From NCBI GenBank assembly GCA_023406895.1, contig JAEXTV010000016.1, positions 186,001 through 250,000 on the forward strand: a stretch of 64,000 nt of DNA. The letters are read 5' to 3'. Below are positions 27,259 to 35,488 of this stretch, one piece after another. The notes below the pieces were generated by a model. It was not told where the DNA came from. It was given only the letters and a program-made list of their open reading frames with translations, and searched no databases. A program made the translations under genes and the position numbers. This DNA comes from Bacillota bacterium. Lineage in GTDB: Bacteria; Bacillota; Clostridia; Christensenellales; SZUA-584. The stretch's first letter is position 1. Every line of letters begins with the position of its first letter.

Positions 27259-29601
27259 TTATTTCGTTAGTCTCTTCATTTCATCCGGTTTGGTGGTCAT
27301 AAGCTTGTACAGTTCGGTATCCTTCGGGAACTTATCAGTGAACGGCACGATGGACGCCATGCACTTGATCAGTCCCTGCCCAGCCTCCGCATTAGTGATA
27401 TACGATAGCTGCGTTTCCGAAATGTTCAGCAGCTTTGCAAGCTCCATCCGGTCTGTTGGGGCCTGATTAAGCATCACGATAAACTCGGAGTTAGCGAGCA
27501 TTGTGCGTGCCGTAACGGATTTGAGGCAATCCTCGACATTCTGTGTGATGCCCGTCGCCAGTGCGCCGTCTTTCCTGAACTGCTTCCAAGACTCGGACAG
27601 GAAGTTGCTTGAAAGCTCGTTTCCGAAAAAGATATGCATCTCGTCGATAAACACGTGTGTCCGCTTGCCCTTTTCACGGTTTCGGGCAACACGGTTACGG
27701 ATGGCATCAAGCATGACCAGCATGCCAACGGTTTTGAGCTGCTTGCCAAGATCGCGGATACCATATGCAATCAGACGGTTGTCAACGTCCACATTGGTCT
27801 GGTGTGCGAACACATTCAGATTGCCGTTCGTCACCATCTCAAGGGACAGCGCGATATCCTTGGCCTGCGGCTCCTGCTGCTTCTTCAGATCCTCGTACAG
27901 ATCCTTCAGCGTCGGCGGTTTCAGCGTGTAGTTGCTCTTCAGGTACTGCCTGTACACGTTCGTCATGCAGCGGTCAATCACAGATTTCTCTCTGGCACCG
28001 AGTTTGCCCGTGCCCACAAGCTGTTCACAGAACGACAGTACAAACTCACTCTTGGAGATCAGCGGATTGTCCGAATCGCTGTAGCCTGCTGACATATCCA
28101 TCGCGTTGATATGGTGTTTTGACGATTCCGACACCTCGATCACCGTGCCGCCAAGACCACGTATCAGCGGCGCGTACTCGTTTTGCGGATCGGCGATGAT
28201 CACGTCATCATCCGTGGAAAGTATCAGGTTGGCGATCTCACGTTTTGCCACGAACGATTTACCGCTGCCGCTCACGCCCAGTATGAAGCCGTTGCCGTTC
28301 AGCAATAGCCGCCTGTTCGCGATGATCAGGTTCTTTGAGATGGCGTTCTGACCATAGTAGATGCCGCCCGTATCCATGATCTCCTGCGTTCGGAATGGCA
28401 TGAGCACCGCAACGGCTTCGGTGGTCATGGTGCGAAGCACGTCAATCCGACGTTGCCCATATGGCAGCACGGTATTCAGCCCGTCATACTGCTGCCACTT
28501 GAGCGAGGACATCTGGCACATATGCTTTTTGGCCACCGATAGGATGCTTTCCGTGTCCGACTCAAGCTGCTCCTTGGTATCGGCCACATGCACGAGCGTC
28601 ACGACGATAAACATCATACGCTGATCGCGGCTGGTCAGGTCGTCGATGTATTCCTTGGTTTCCTTTCGCTGCTGCTCGATGTCATAAGGCAGTACGGCGG
28701 AAAAGTTGTTGTTTTGGTTCTGTTTTCTCTGCCAGTTCGCCGCGTTGGTTTCGATCCCGAGCAGCGTATTCTGTGCGAGCTTGATCGCCTCATCGGTCGG
28801 CACAGGCAGAATATCGATGGACAGCATCATGTTCCGGTTCAGCTCCATGAGTTCGGTGATAAACGAGTCCTTGATGTACGACGCGTACTCACGCAAATAC
28901 AGAACCCTTGCATGCCGGTTGTCCATCTGGAAGCAGTCCTTCTCAAACTCCATGCTGTCGGGGCAGATATAGTCTCGAATGTCATGACCCTTCTGCAGCG
29001 TATCCTTGAGGTTGAAGTGATAGCTCGTTTCCTCACCGATGCGGAAGAAATCGTGAAAGATGCGCAGCCGCTCTCCGGCATCCAGCTCCACGGCGCGGGA
29101 GGAAAGCTGCGCCAACCTTGAGGATAGCTCGTTATGAATACGGTTGAAGTAGCTCCTTGCTTCCTCAATGCTCTTCTTGCGAACGCTCACAGTGATGTAC
29201 TTCTCCTGAACGATGCTGTTGTGGCTGCCCGTCGCCTTGTCCATCAGCATGGCGTTATACTCTTTCCTGAACCGGTCGAGGTTATCTCCCTTCTCACTGA
29301 TGAGGATCGAGTTTTCGAAATCGTCCTGATTGAGCCTGCGATTGTTGATCGTGAGCTTCGTCGTCGCGCCCACATCCAGCGAATTCAGCAAGTCGGAATA
29401 GTCAAGGAACATTGCCTTTTTGTCTTCATCTGACGCAACGCTGAAGTTGATGTCATCAAAGCGCCAGCACTTTGAATACTTGCCTCCCACCAGAAATATA
29501 CCGTCCGACCACATGTGCCTGATCGGTATGGACTGCTGAACGTTTTGCGGAACAGTGAAGCGCTCCTTGTCCTGCTTTAAGAGTCTTTGAAAAAATAGCA
29601 T
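27259..29601 (-). CDS. virB4: VirB4/TrsE-type conjugation ATPase
   Basis: 780 residues. The N-terminal half is the CagE/TrbE/VirB-type domain. The C-terminal ATPase has Walker A GVSGSGKSF (about 443-451), a Walker B region THVFIDEMHIFF, and ITQNVEDCLKS. It powers assembly and transfer of the type IV secretion channel at the inner face of the membrane. The start is ATG 29601, overlapping the prgI-like stop by one base (TAATG). Intact by length and motifs. Confidence 0.95.
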   Translation of the reverse strand: MLFFQRLLKQDKERFTVPQNVQQSIPIRHMWSDGIFLVGGKYSKCWRFDDINFSVASDEDKKAMFLDYSDLLNSLDVGATTKLTINNRRLNQDDFENSILISEKGDNLDRFRKEYNAMLMDKATGSHNSIVQEKYITVSVRKKSIEEARSYFNRIHNELSSRLAQLSSRAVELDAGERLRIFHDFFRIGEETSYHFNLKDTLQKGHDIRDYICPDSMEFEKDCFQMDNRHARVLYLREYASYIKDSFITELMELNRNMMLSIDILPVPTDEAIKLAQNTLLGIETNAANWQRKQNQNNNFSAVLPYDIEQQRKETKEYIDDLTSRDQRMMFIVVTLVHVADTKEQLESDTESILSVAKKHMCQMSSLKWQQYDGLNTVLPYGQRRIDVLRTMTTEAVAVLMPFRTQEIMDTGGIYYGQNAISKNLIIANRRLLLNGNGFILGVSGSGKSFVAKREIANLILSTDDDVIIADPQNEYAPLIRGLGGTVIEVSESSKHHINAMDMSAGYSDSDNPLISKSEFVLSFCEQLVGTGKLGAREKSVIDRCMTNVYRQYLKSNYTLKPPTLKDLYEDLKKQQEPQAKDIALSLEMVTNGNLNVFAHQTNVDVDNRLIAYGIRDLGKQLKTVGMLVMLDAIRNRVARNREKGKRTHVFIDEMHIFFGNELSSNFLSESWKQFRKDGALATGITQNVEDCLKSVTARTMLANSEFIVMLNQAPTDRMELAKLLNISETQLSYITNAEAGQGLIKCMASIVPFTDKFPKDTELYKLMTTKPDEMKRLTK

Positions 29602-29933
29602 TATCTTTCTCCCTTCAGTATTGTTTTTGCGTACAGGTTTTCAGCTTTGAATACTAGCTTTTTCGGCATGAGGAATTCAGATTTGACCCATGCCGCGATG
29701 AACTGCTCCGCCTTCATGCCGTGATACCGAATGAACCCCATCGCGGCAAACGGCGCGGCTCCGAGTATGCACAGCCAGCTGACTGTTTCGGTTCCTAAGA
29801 ACTTTTGCAGCCCGAAGTACAGCAGCACGGCAATGCCGACCGCCAGTACTGAAAACACGAACTGCCGGATAGACAGCCCGAAAAAGACGGCTTCGGTGTA
29901 TTCCCGAATCTCCTTTGGTATCTTAATCTCCAT
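29601..29933 (-). CDS. prgI: PrgI-family conjugation membrane protein (VirB3-like)
   Basis: 110 residues from ATG 29933 (MEIKIPKEIREYTEAVFFGLSIRQ), set by GGAGGG 7 nt upstream. Two transmembrane helices (about 20-65) precede a soluble tail, as in PrgI proteins of Tn1549-like ICEs. It sits with VirB4 at the membrane platform and overlaps its start. Confidence 0.93.
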   Translation of the reverse strand: MEIKIPKEIREYTEAVFFGLSIRQFVFSVLAVGIAVLLYFGLQKFLGTETVSWLCILGAAPFAAMGFIRYHGMKAEQFIAAWVKSEFLMPKKLVFKAENLYAKTILKGER

Positions 29934-30025
29934 GTTTGTCCCTCCAAATGTGATAAATCCGCAGACTTGCTTTTTTATCTGCATCATAGATAATGAAAGC
30001 AAGAAAAAAACAGGAGGTCAGCTAT

Positions 30026-30289
30026 ATGCCATACATCTCACTGCTCGTACTCTTGCTCATGATTGTTGTAAACTTGATTTTTAGGTTTGCTTCGCTTTTC
30101 CGGCTCACGATACCGGTGCTTTACGCCATTGTCGTTCCGGTTTTTTTGCCGGACTGGCTGCACCAAAACGAAACGCTTGTGACGGTAATCTGGTTTGCGC
30201 TGATCGGCCTTGTCATCTTAAGCTGGATCGTGACGATCCGAAAGAAAATCCGTCTTAAGCGTGCTCAAACGGATAGCGTACAAGGCTAG
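30026..30289 (+). CDS. Small membrane protein encoded opposite to the conjugation operon
   Basis: 87 residues from ATG 30026, with AGGAGGT 6 nt upstream, which is the reason to accept it. Three hydrophobic segments (SLLVLLLMIVVNLIF; IPVLYAIVVPVFL; VIWFALIGLVILSWIV) and a basic tail KKIRLKRAQ. No family recognised. It stands alone on the plus strand between prgI and the TrbL-like gene; its stop overlaps the TrbL-like stop by 4 nt, and it faces prgI's leader. It may be a constitutive protein of the recipient-side type (for example surface exclusion), but that is a guess. Confidence 0.6.
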   Translation: MPYISLLVLLLMIVVNLIFRFASLFRLTIPVLYAIVVPVFLPDWLHQNETLVTVIWFALIGLVILSWIVTIRKKIRLKRAQTDSVQG

Positions 30290-31110
30290 AGCCCAAGCAT
30301 TTCGCGTACCACTCTGTCTGACATTTTCACAGCGCCGGTGAGCACCAATAGGTTGAAGATCAACTCGCCCACGTACGCCCACACGATGCTCACGGCGCTG
30401 GCATCCTCAGCAATCTCAGGCGGGGACGCCGCGAACACGCTGAATATGATACAGGCGAGCACGATGATCGCGCCCTCCATACAGACGGCAGCATAGCTTT
30501 TCAGAAAGCTCTTGCCAATCTGAGATGTTGGTTCGCCCGCGAACGTGGAAATCGGTATTGGGGCAATGGCTGTGTACAGATACAGCCGGAAGAAACGTCC
30601 GTACACGCTCATGATCATGATAAACGACAGCACCGTGATGAATATGCCGCCGATGAGCGTTAATGCCCAAAGTGGTATCGAGTCCCAGAACCCCACCTCG
30701 TTGATCTTTTGAACAATGATGTCCGGCAGCACGATATTGTTCTGTGCACCTGAGCCGACGGCATTCATTGCTGTAGACATAATTCCCTGAACGATTCGGA
30801 AGAACGCCATCATGATATCGAGCCCGTACGTGACGGCAGCCTTGGCCAGCACAAACCGTATGAATATCTTTAGTGCTACCTCCGGTCGTTTAATCTCCGC
30901 AAAGCTGCCGCACGTCCGTATAACGCCGGTCACAAAGAACAGCACCAACAGCGCCAGCCCTATCGCCTTGAGCGCATCGTTGATCGTCAGTATGACGTTC
31001 CAGATATCACCGCCTTTGAAGCTCTCGGGGGATTGTGTGATGATCTGCCATATTTCAGACAGCTTTTGATTCCATGTATCAAGTGCATTATTCAGATTAT
31101 CGATAATGCC
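30286..31110 (-). CDS. TrbL/VirB6-like polytopic conjugation protein
   Basis: 274 residues from ATG 31110 (MGIIDNLNNALDTW), set by AGGAGG 6 nt upstream. Five to six transmembrane helices, including ALKAIGLALLVLFFVTGVI, WALTLIGGIFITVLSFIMIMS and GAIIVLACIIFSVFA. Placed between Maff2 and PrgI as in Tn1549-like elements, where this gene forms part of the inner-membrane channel. Confidence 0.88.
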   Translation of the reverse strand, partial: GIIDNLNNALDTWNQKLSEIWQIITQSPESFKGGDIWNVILTINDALKAIGLALLVLFFVTGVIRTCGSFAEIKRPEVALKIFIRFVLAKAAVTYGLDIMMAFFRIVQGIMSTAMNAVGSGAQNNIVLPDIIVQKINEVGFWDSIPLWALTLIGGIFITVLSFIMIMSVYGRFFRLYLYTAIAPIPISTFAGEPTSQIGKSFLKSYAAVCMEGAIIVLACIIFSVFAASPPEIAEDASAVSIVWAYVGELIFNLLVLTGAVKMSDRVVREMLGL

Positions 31111-31134
31111 CATATCCTGCCTCCTGTCTTTTGA

Positions 31135-31163
31135 GGCAGACCTGCGGATTTCACAGGTCTGCC
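31135..31163 (-). other. Perfect 10 bp intergenic hairpin, no U-run
   Basis: GGCAGACCTG-N9-CAGGTCTGCC lies between the 75-residue gene and the TrbL-like gene. A second stem CCGGCAG-N9-CTGCCGG covers the end of the upstream gene (about 31179-31201). Without a U-run they look like mRNA processing or stability elements. Confidence 0.5.
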
Positions 31164-31175
31164 CGTCCATTTACA

Positions 31176-31400
31176 TTACCGGCAGGCTTCATTTCTGCCG
31201 GGCGTTTTGTCCTTAATCACACCATATTTGTCATCCACATAGAAGCGGCCAACGAACGGATTAAAAATAGCGGAGCAGCGTACACTGCCAAACTCCGCCA
31301 CATACTTGTTGTCACCCACTTTTTCCACAATCGTCGCTTCCCTCAGTTCGCCGTCCAGCGAGTGGATGTGCATGGGCTCTGTTATCGGAAGGTTGAACAT
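31176..31400 (-). CDS. Small ICE protein of unknown function
   Basis: 74 residues from the ATG at 31400 (MFNLPITEPMHIHSL); the ATG two codons earlier is too near GGGAGG. A small beta-rich protein (GELREATIVEKVGDNKYVAEFGSVRCSAIFNPFVGRFYVDD). No named family recalled. It stands between Maff2 and the TrbL-like gene with tight spacing, so it belongs to the transfer operon. Confidence 0.7.
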   Translation of the reverse strand: MFNLPITEPMHIHSLDGELREATIVEKVGDNKYVAEFGSVRCSAIFNPFVGRFYVDDKYGVIKDKTPGRNEACR

Positions 31401-31405
31401 ATGCA

Positions 31406-31714
31406 TCAGCCTCCCGTGATGAGATTCAGAATCTCTTTGGCAAAGGTGATGATCACGCCGCCAGCAAGGGTCAGAAAGCCGTTGGCGCGCTGCGACGGGT
31501 CATGGCTCTTGAGCGACAAGCCCACCTGCACGATACCGAACGCCAGCAGGATAAGACCAATAGCCCGAATCAAGCCGAATATGAAATCCGACAGGTTGCT
31601 GACCACCTTGATCGGGTCATCATCGGCGGCAAAGGCCGTCACCGAGATAGAGAACACAAGCACAAGGGCACAGAAGGCGCTGAAAAGCAGCCTCATTCTT
31701 TTTGACATCTTCAT
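31406..31714 (-). CDS. Maff2-family ICE membrane protein (VirB2-like size)
   Basis: 102 residues. Signal peptide with cleavage near AFAADDD, then two transmembrane helices (FIFGLIRAIGLILLAFGIVQVGLSL and GFLTLAGGVIITFAKEILNLI). This is the Maff2 family, always found beside VirD4 in Tn1549-like elements, with a small pilin-like build. The start ATG overlaps the VirD4 stop by one base (TAATG). Confidence 0.92.
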   Translation of the reverse strand: MKMSKRMRLLFSAFCALVLVFSISVTAFAADDDPIKVVSNLSDFIFGLIRAIGLILLAFGIVQVGLSLKSHDPSQRANGFLTLAGGVIITFAKEILNLITGG

Positions 31715-33498
31715 TAGTTTAGTTCCTCCGTTTCTTTGTTGAGTATTTTGTTGATCTCCTCATCGGACACCACCTCATAGTCGGCGTAATCACCGTCCAG
31801 AAGGATGTCGTCCATATCAAGGGCGAGGGGAATCTGGCCGTGCACATACGGCGGCATCCCGCCGTCCACGGTCAGTTTGATGTTCGGGTGACGCAGGATA
31901 TCATATTTGCCGTCTTGGACGGCGCGCTCGCCGCGTACAAACAACAAGGCATAGCGGTTATCGAGCATACGCACCTCATCCGGCATATACAGCTCGCGTC
32001 CGGTGATCTGCCAGTTGGTTGAGTAGTTACCGCTGCGGCCTTTGCTTTGCCCGTAGGTGTTCGTATCGATGGTCGCTTTACCAAGCAGCTTGCTGATGTA
32101 CTCGTGCGTGGACTGTTCGTTGCCACCGAGGTAGACGAACTCATCGCAGTTGCCCACGATGGATTCCCACTGCTTCTCGAACAACGCCTTAAGCTGCGCG
32201 AGGTTCTGCAGGATGATGCTGACGCTAATCTCCCGTGAGCGCATGGTGGACAGTATCTTGTCAAACTCATCGGGCAGCGCGACATTTGCAAACTCGTCCA
32301 TCACACAGTGGACATGGACGGGCAACCGCCCGCCGTACACATGGTCAGCAAGATAATAGAGCTCCTGAAAGAGCTGGGTATAGAGCATTCCGATGATAAA
32401 GTTGAGCGACGAGTCGTTGTCGGGAATCAGCGCAAACAGCGCCACTTTCTTTTCGCCCAACGTGGGGAAATCCAATTCATCATGGCTGACCACGCTCGCG
32501 ATTTGTGGCAGATTGAATTTCTCCAACCGCACACCAAGGCTGATGAGGATGCTCTTAGCCGTCTTGCCAGCAGCTAGCTTAAAGATGTGATACTGCTTGA
32601 CCGCCAGATGCTCCGGATCGCGCATCTCCAGCCGCTCAAACAGCTCGTCCAGTACGCTGGCGTATTCCTCGTCCTCCTCGCGGACATCTGCCGCGCCGAT
32701 CATCTCCATCACCATCGGGAAGTTCTGCTCATGCGGCGGCGCTTCATGGACGAGGTAGAGGATGAGCGCTTCCATCAGCGCTGTCTCCGCGCGCTCCCAA
32801 AAGGGATCGTTGCTCTGCGCACCCTTGGGCGTGGTGTTGCGCACGATGTTGTTGACGAGCTTCAGCACGTCCTTATCGTCCCGAAGATAGGTGAACGGAT
32901 TGTAGCCATGCGAACGCTCCGTATGGATGAGGTCGAGGATGCGCAGCTCGTAGCCTTGCTGCTTCAGTAGATGCCCCGTATCCCGCAGGATTTCTCCCTT
33001 GGGATCGAGCACGACGAACGATGTGTTGCACTGCATGACGTTGGGCTTGGCATAGAAGCGCGTCTTGCCGCTGCCACTGCCGCCTACCACCATGACGTTG
33101 AGATTGCGCCGATGCTTGCGTCCGTCTAGTCCGATACGGACGTTCTGAGAGAGCAGGATGTTATCGGGCTTGCTTTTGTCCGCATACTTACGGCAAAGCT
33201 GCTTCGGATCACCCCATTTGGCGCTGCCATGTTCCTCGCCTTTTCGGTAGTTGCGTTTCATGGCATAATAGATGCCGATACCCAAACCGTAGATCAGCAG
33301 GAACATTGCAATGGTTTTAGGCGAGTCGGCGCACCACGATATGGCCGTTGGGTCTTTCATACTATTTGTGAATGCGGTCATGATGCCCGAAAGCCCCTGA
33401 GATAAAAAAGGAGCGACGATTAACGCCGCCCACACCACGGGGAGAAGCCCAAGCCCCCAAAGGACCAGGCTTGTTTTATTCGTGTTTGGTTTATTCAT
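31714..33498 (-). CDS. VirD4/TraG-type coupling protein
   Basis: 594 residues. Two N-terminal transmembrane helices (about 10-75), then HGSAKWGDPKQL and a TraG/TraD-type ATPase with Walker A VVGGSGSGKTRFYAKPN and FVVLDPKGEIL, Walker B VHCVMDEFANV, and SIILQNLAQLKALF. It brings the relaxase-DNA complex to the mating channel. Full length by family standard. Confidence 0.96.
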   Translation of the reverse strand: MNKPNTNKTSLVLWGLGLLPVVWAALIVAPFLSQGLSGIMTAFTNSMKDPTAISWCADSPKTIAMFLLIYGLGIGIYYAMKRNYRKGEEHGSAKWGDPKQLCRKYADKSKPDNILLSQNVRIGLDGRKHRRNLNVMVVGGSGSGKTRFYAKPNVMQCNTSFVVLDPKGEILRDTGHLLKQQGYELRILDLIHTERSHGYNPFTYLRDDKDVLKLVNNIVRNTTPKGAQSNDPFWERAETALMEALILYLVHEAPPHEQNFPMVMEMIGAADVREEDEEYASVLDELFERLEMRDPEHLAVKQYHIFKLAAGKTAKSILISLGVRLEKFNLPQIASVVSHDELDFPTLGEKKVALFALIPDNDSSLNFIIGMLYTQLFQELYYLADHVYGGRLPVHVHCVMDEFANVALPDEFDKILSTMRSREISVSIILQNLAQLKALFEKQWESIVGNCDEFVYLGGNEQSTHEYISKLLGKATIDTNTYGQSKGRSGNYSTNWQITGRELYMPDEVRMLDNRYALLFVRGERAVQDGKYDILRHPNIKLTVDGGMPPYVHGQIPLALDMDDILLDGDYADYEVVSDEEINKILNKETEELN

Positions 33499-33683
33499 CG
33501 CTCTAATTCCTTATTTCGTTTTCTCTCCTTCCGGGTGGGCGCGTCCATCACATCGAGCAGCGTTTCATCCACAAAATCTGTGTCACGTCCCTGCGCCACC
33601 AGCTCGTTGCGCGTTTCGTTCAGCGAGCCGATGATGAGGCGCTGCTGGTACTCGTCCACCTCTATGACGCGTTTGTCCTCCAT
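33495..33683 (-). CDS. Small ICE protein of unknown function
   Basis: 62 residues from ATG 33683 (MEDKRVIEVDEYQQRLIIGSL), placed 8 nt after GGAGAGG; upstream ATG and GTG codons are too close to it. Acidic, helical, ends LER. The Shine-Dalgarno is made from the last codons (GAG AGG TGA) of the gene before. Its stop overlaps the virD4-like start by 4 nt. Confidence 0.7.
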   Translation of the reverse strand: MEDKRVIEVDEYQQRLIIGSLNETRNELVAQGRDTDFVDETLLDVMDAPTRKERKRNKELER

Positions 33684-33688
33684 CTGCA

Positions 33689-34564
33689 TCACCTCTCCGG
33701 CTGGTTTTTCTGCTGCTGTCGCTCGGCGTACAGGTTCCTGTCCACGCGCTCCATGATATCGCAGGCGGCTTCGCGGATGCGGCCCAGCACAGCCCGCTTG
33801 CTGGCAGTATCTAGTCTTGTCACGCTGTCGGGAATCTGTTCACTTGATGTGGCATTTGAGATACCATATCGACGGCAGACGATGTCTGCCGCGCAGCTTG
33901 AAATGAAAGCGTCTCGTGACGGCTCGTCGGTCGTGTTTTCGGCGTGGGCCAGTTCACAGGCAATATGGGCAAACAGCGCTTCGCCATCCATGTTGCGGGC
34001 GACATAGACTGTGTTGTCCTTATCCGAATACAGCGCTCCAATATCCTGTGAAACCGAATCGGTCACATTGATGGGAACAGGCGTATCCGTCACCAGCGCC
34101 TTGAGCTTTAAGCGGAGAGAGGCTTGCTCGCGTTCGCGCAACGGCTTGCCTTGCGTCTGCGATACATCGAAGACGCGCTTTGCATCAAAGCTGGTTCCCG
34201 TTGTGCCGTCATCGCGCTGATATTCGCCGTTGGCTTCCAGCACCATGAGGGCTTTTTCGTTACGCTTGACGGAGCGCCCGCGCTGGTGCCAATCGTCGAA
34301 GCTCATGACATATGTGGCATCCGGCTTCTGAGCCAGCACCAGCAGTGTATTGGCCACGCTTGTCCTTCCGAGCCGCGACTGCATACCGAGATAGTCGGAA
34401 AGAGTCTTGTCGCTGGAAAACGTTAAGTCCGTCATGCCGTCAATGGCCTCGTAGAGCTTGGCGCGTTCCGCCTGCTTGCGCTGCGCCCAGACTTCCTTGT
34501 CAAACGGCTGGTCATTGTTGAATCCTGAGCTTTGGTTCTCAAACAAATTGTCGAAGTTCTCCAT
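33689..34564 (-). CDS. ArdC-like protein with degenerate metallopeptidase motif
   Basis: 291 residues. Residues 30-150 resemble the ssDNA-binding ArdC N-terminal domain (LSDYLGMQSRLGRTSVANTLLVLAQKP; WHQRGRSVKRNEKALMVLE). The C-terminal part has FAHIACELAHAE, where the usual HELAH zinc motif reads CELAH; the following part (SCAADIVCRRYGI) is as in this family. Anti-restriction or DNA handling during transfer is the family role; peptidase activity is doubtful here. Ends in PER with its last codons serving as ribosome site for the next gene. Confidence 0.72.
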   Translation of the reverse strand: MENFDNLFENQSSGFNNDQPFDKEVWAQRKQAERAKLYEAIDGMTDLTFSSDKTLSDYLGMQSRLGRTSVANTLLVLAQKPDATYVMSFDDWHQRGRSVKRNEKALMVLEANGEYQRDDGTTGTSFDAKRVFDVSQTQGKPLREREQASLRLKLKALVTDTPVPINVTDSVSQDIGALYSDKDNTVYVARNMDGEALFAHIACELAHAENTTDEPSRDAFISSCAADIVCRRYGISNATSSEQIPDSVTRLDTASKRAVLGRIREAACDIMERVDRNLYAERQQQKNQPER

Positions 34565-34569
34565 TTGGG

Positions 34570-35358
34570 TTACCGTCCTTTCGATGAATTCTTATTTTTC
34601 CTGCTCGGTGCAGGCTGCTGGTGGGTGGTCTGCCGTATCCTTTCCATGGCAGGGACGCTTTTTTGCTGTCGCTCATTCCTGATCTCTTTGATCTGACGAC
34701 GTACGGATGAGCGCTCAGGCTCAGCGATATCGCCTTTGGTTTTTGAGAAAGGCGCGGACAGATTCGATTTTTCCGTCCCCGCCTTCGTAGGGTTTGACAT
34801 GTCCGTCGGCTGCTTGTGCTCAGTTTTCTTCGGGCCATTCAGCAGTTCATCCAGCATGTTATCGTCCATGGTGTGTCCGGTCTTTTCGGACGGCGGGGCA
34901 GTGCGCTCTTTCTCGACATCCGGCTGCTTTGCCTTGGTTTCCCGTGCCTTCTTGATGTCTTCGCGGATTTTCTCTACATCCACGGTGGAAAGTGCGAACC
35001 GCTCAGCGATGCGGTTGACCTTGGCGGCATCATTGGCGTTCACGACGATGTCGCACAAGCCGTCCTGCTGCTTGCGGTTCAGTACGGCGGCGTACAGCAC
35101 ACCGTATTTGCGCGCTTCTTCCGCAAAACGTCTGAGCTCGCTCGTCTTAATGACAAACACTTTTGTCGGCTTGCCGTTGAACGCCTGCATCCGCGTTTTG
35201 CCCTTGGTGCGCTTCTGATCCTTAAGCGCCGCGATGAGAAATGTGGCGAGCGACAATGCGGCTTTACCCGCAAGGTTGGTTGCCACCTCGATTCCTTTTA
35301 CGGTCAGATTAGTCGCCATACTGACGACTTGCTCTGCCGCATCTCCTGTTTGGGTCAT
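34570..35358 (-). CDS. pcfB: PcfB-family (DUF3801) conjugation protein
   Basis: 262 residues from ATG 35358 (AAAGGAG 9 nt upstream). The DUF3801/PcfB domain covers residues 1-150 (GDAAEQVVSMATNLTVKGIEVATNLAGKAAL; VFVIKTSELRRFAEEARKYGVLYAAVLN). The tail is long, charged and likely disordered, rich in Lys, Glu and Ser. In pCF10, PcfB is an accessory factor that links relaxosome and coupling protein; the same is expected here, directly upstream of the virD4 cluster. Confidence 0.9.
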   Translation of the reverse strand: MTQTGDAAEQVVSMATNLTVKGIEVATNLAGKAALSLATFLIAALKDQKRTKGKTRMQAFNGKPTKVFVIKTSELRRFAEEARKYGVLYAAVLNRKQQDGLCDIVVNANDAAKVNRIAERFALSTVDVEKIREDIKKARETKAKQPDVEKERTAPPSEKTGHTMDDNMLDELLNGPKKTEHKQPTDMSNPTKAGTEKSNLSAPFSKTKGDIAEPERSSVRRQIKEIRNERQQKSVPAMERIRQTTHQQPAPSRKNKNSSKGR

Positions 35359-35375
35359 GTACATCAACTCCTTTC

Positions 35376-35416
35376 AATAAAAAAGACGTTCCGATACGGC
35401 AACGTCTAATTTTTTA
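35376..35416. terminator. Bidirectional-looking terminator between cargo pair and pcfB
   Basis: AGACGTTCCG-ATA-CGG(C)AACGTCT (35384-35407), one bulged base, flanked by an A-run on one side and T6 on the other. It would end the HNH/ATPase cargo transcript before pcfB. Confidence 0.7.
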
Positions 35417-35488
35417 ACAGTTAAAAATTATTCTTTTTATCTACCAACATATGAGTAATGAGAAGAGCCAGCAGTCATTTTCATAGTC

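Noticed and set aside
27503..29433. Several plus-strand frames opposite virB4
   Set aside because: GC-rich antisense shadows of the VirB4 gene.
31131..31742. Plus-strand open frame of 203 codons
   Set aside because: Opposite Maff2 and the 74-residue gene; composition is that of an antisense frame.
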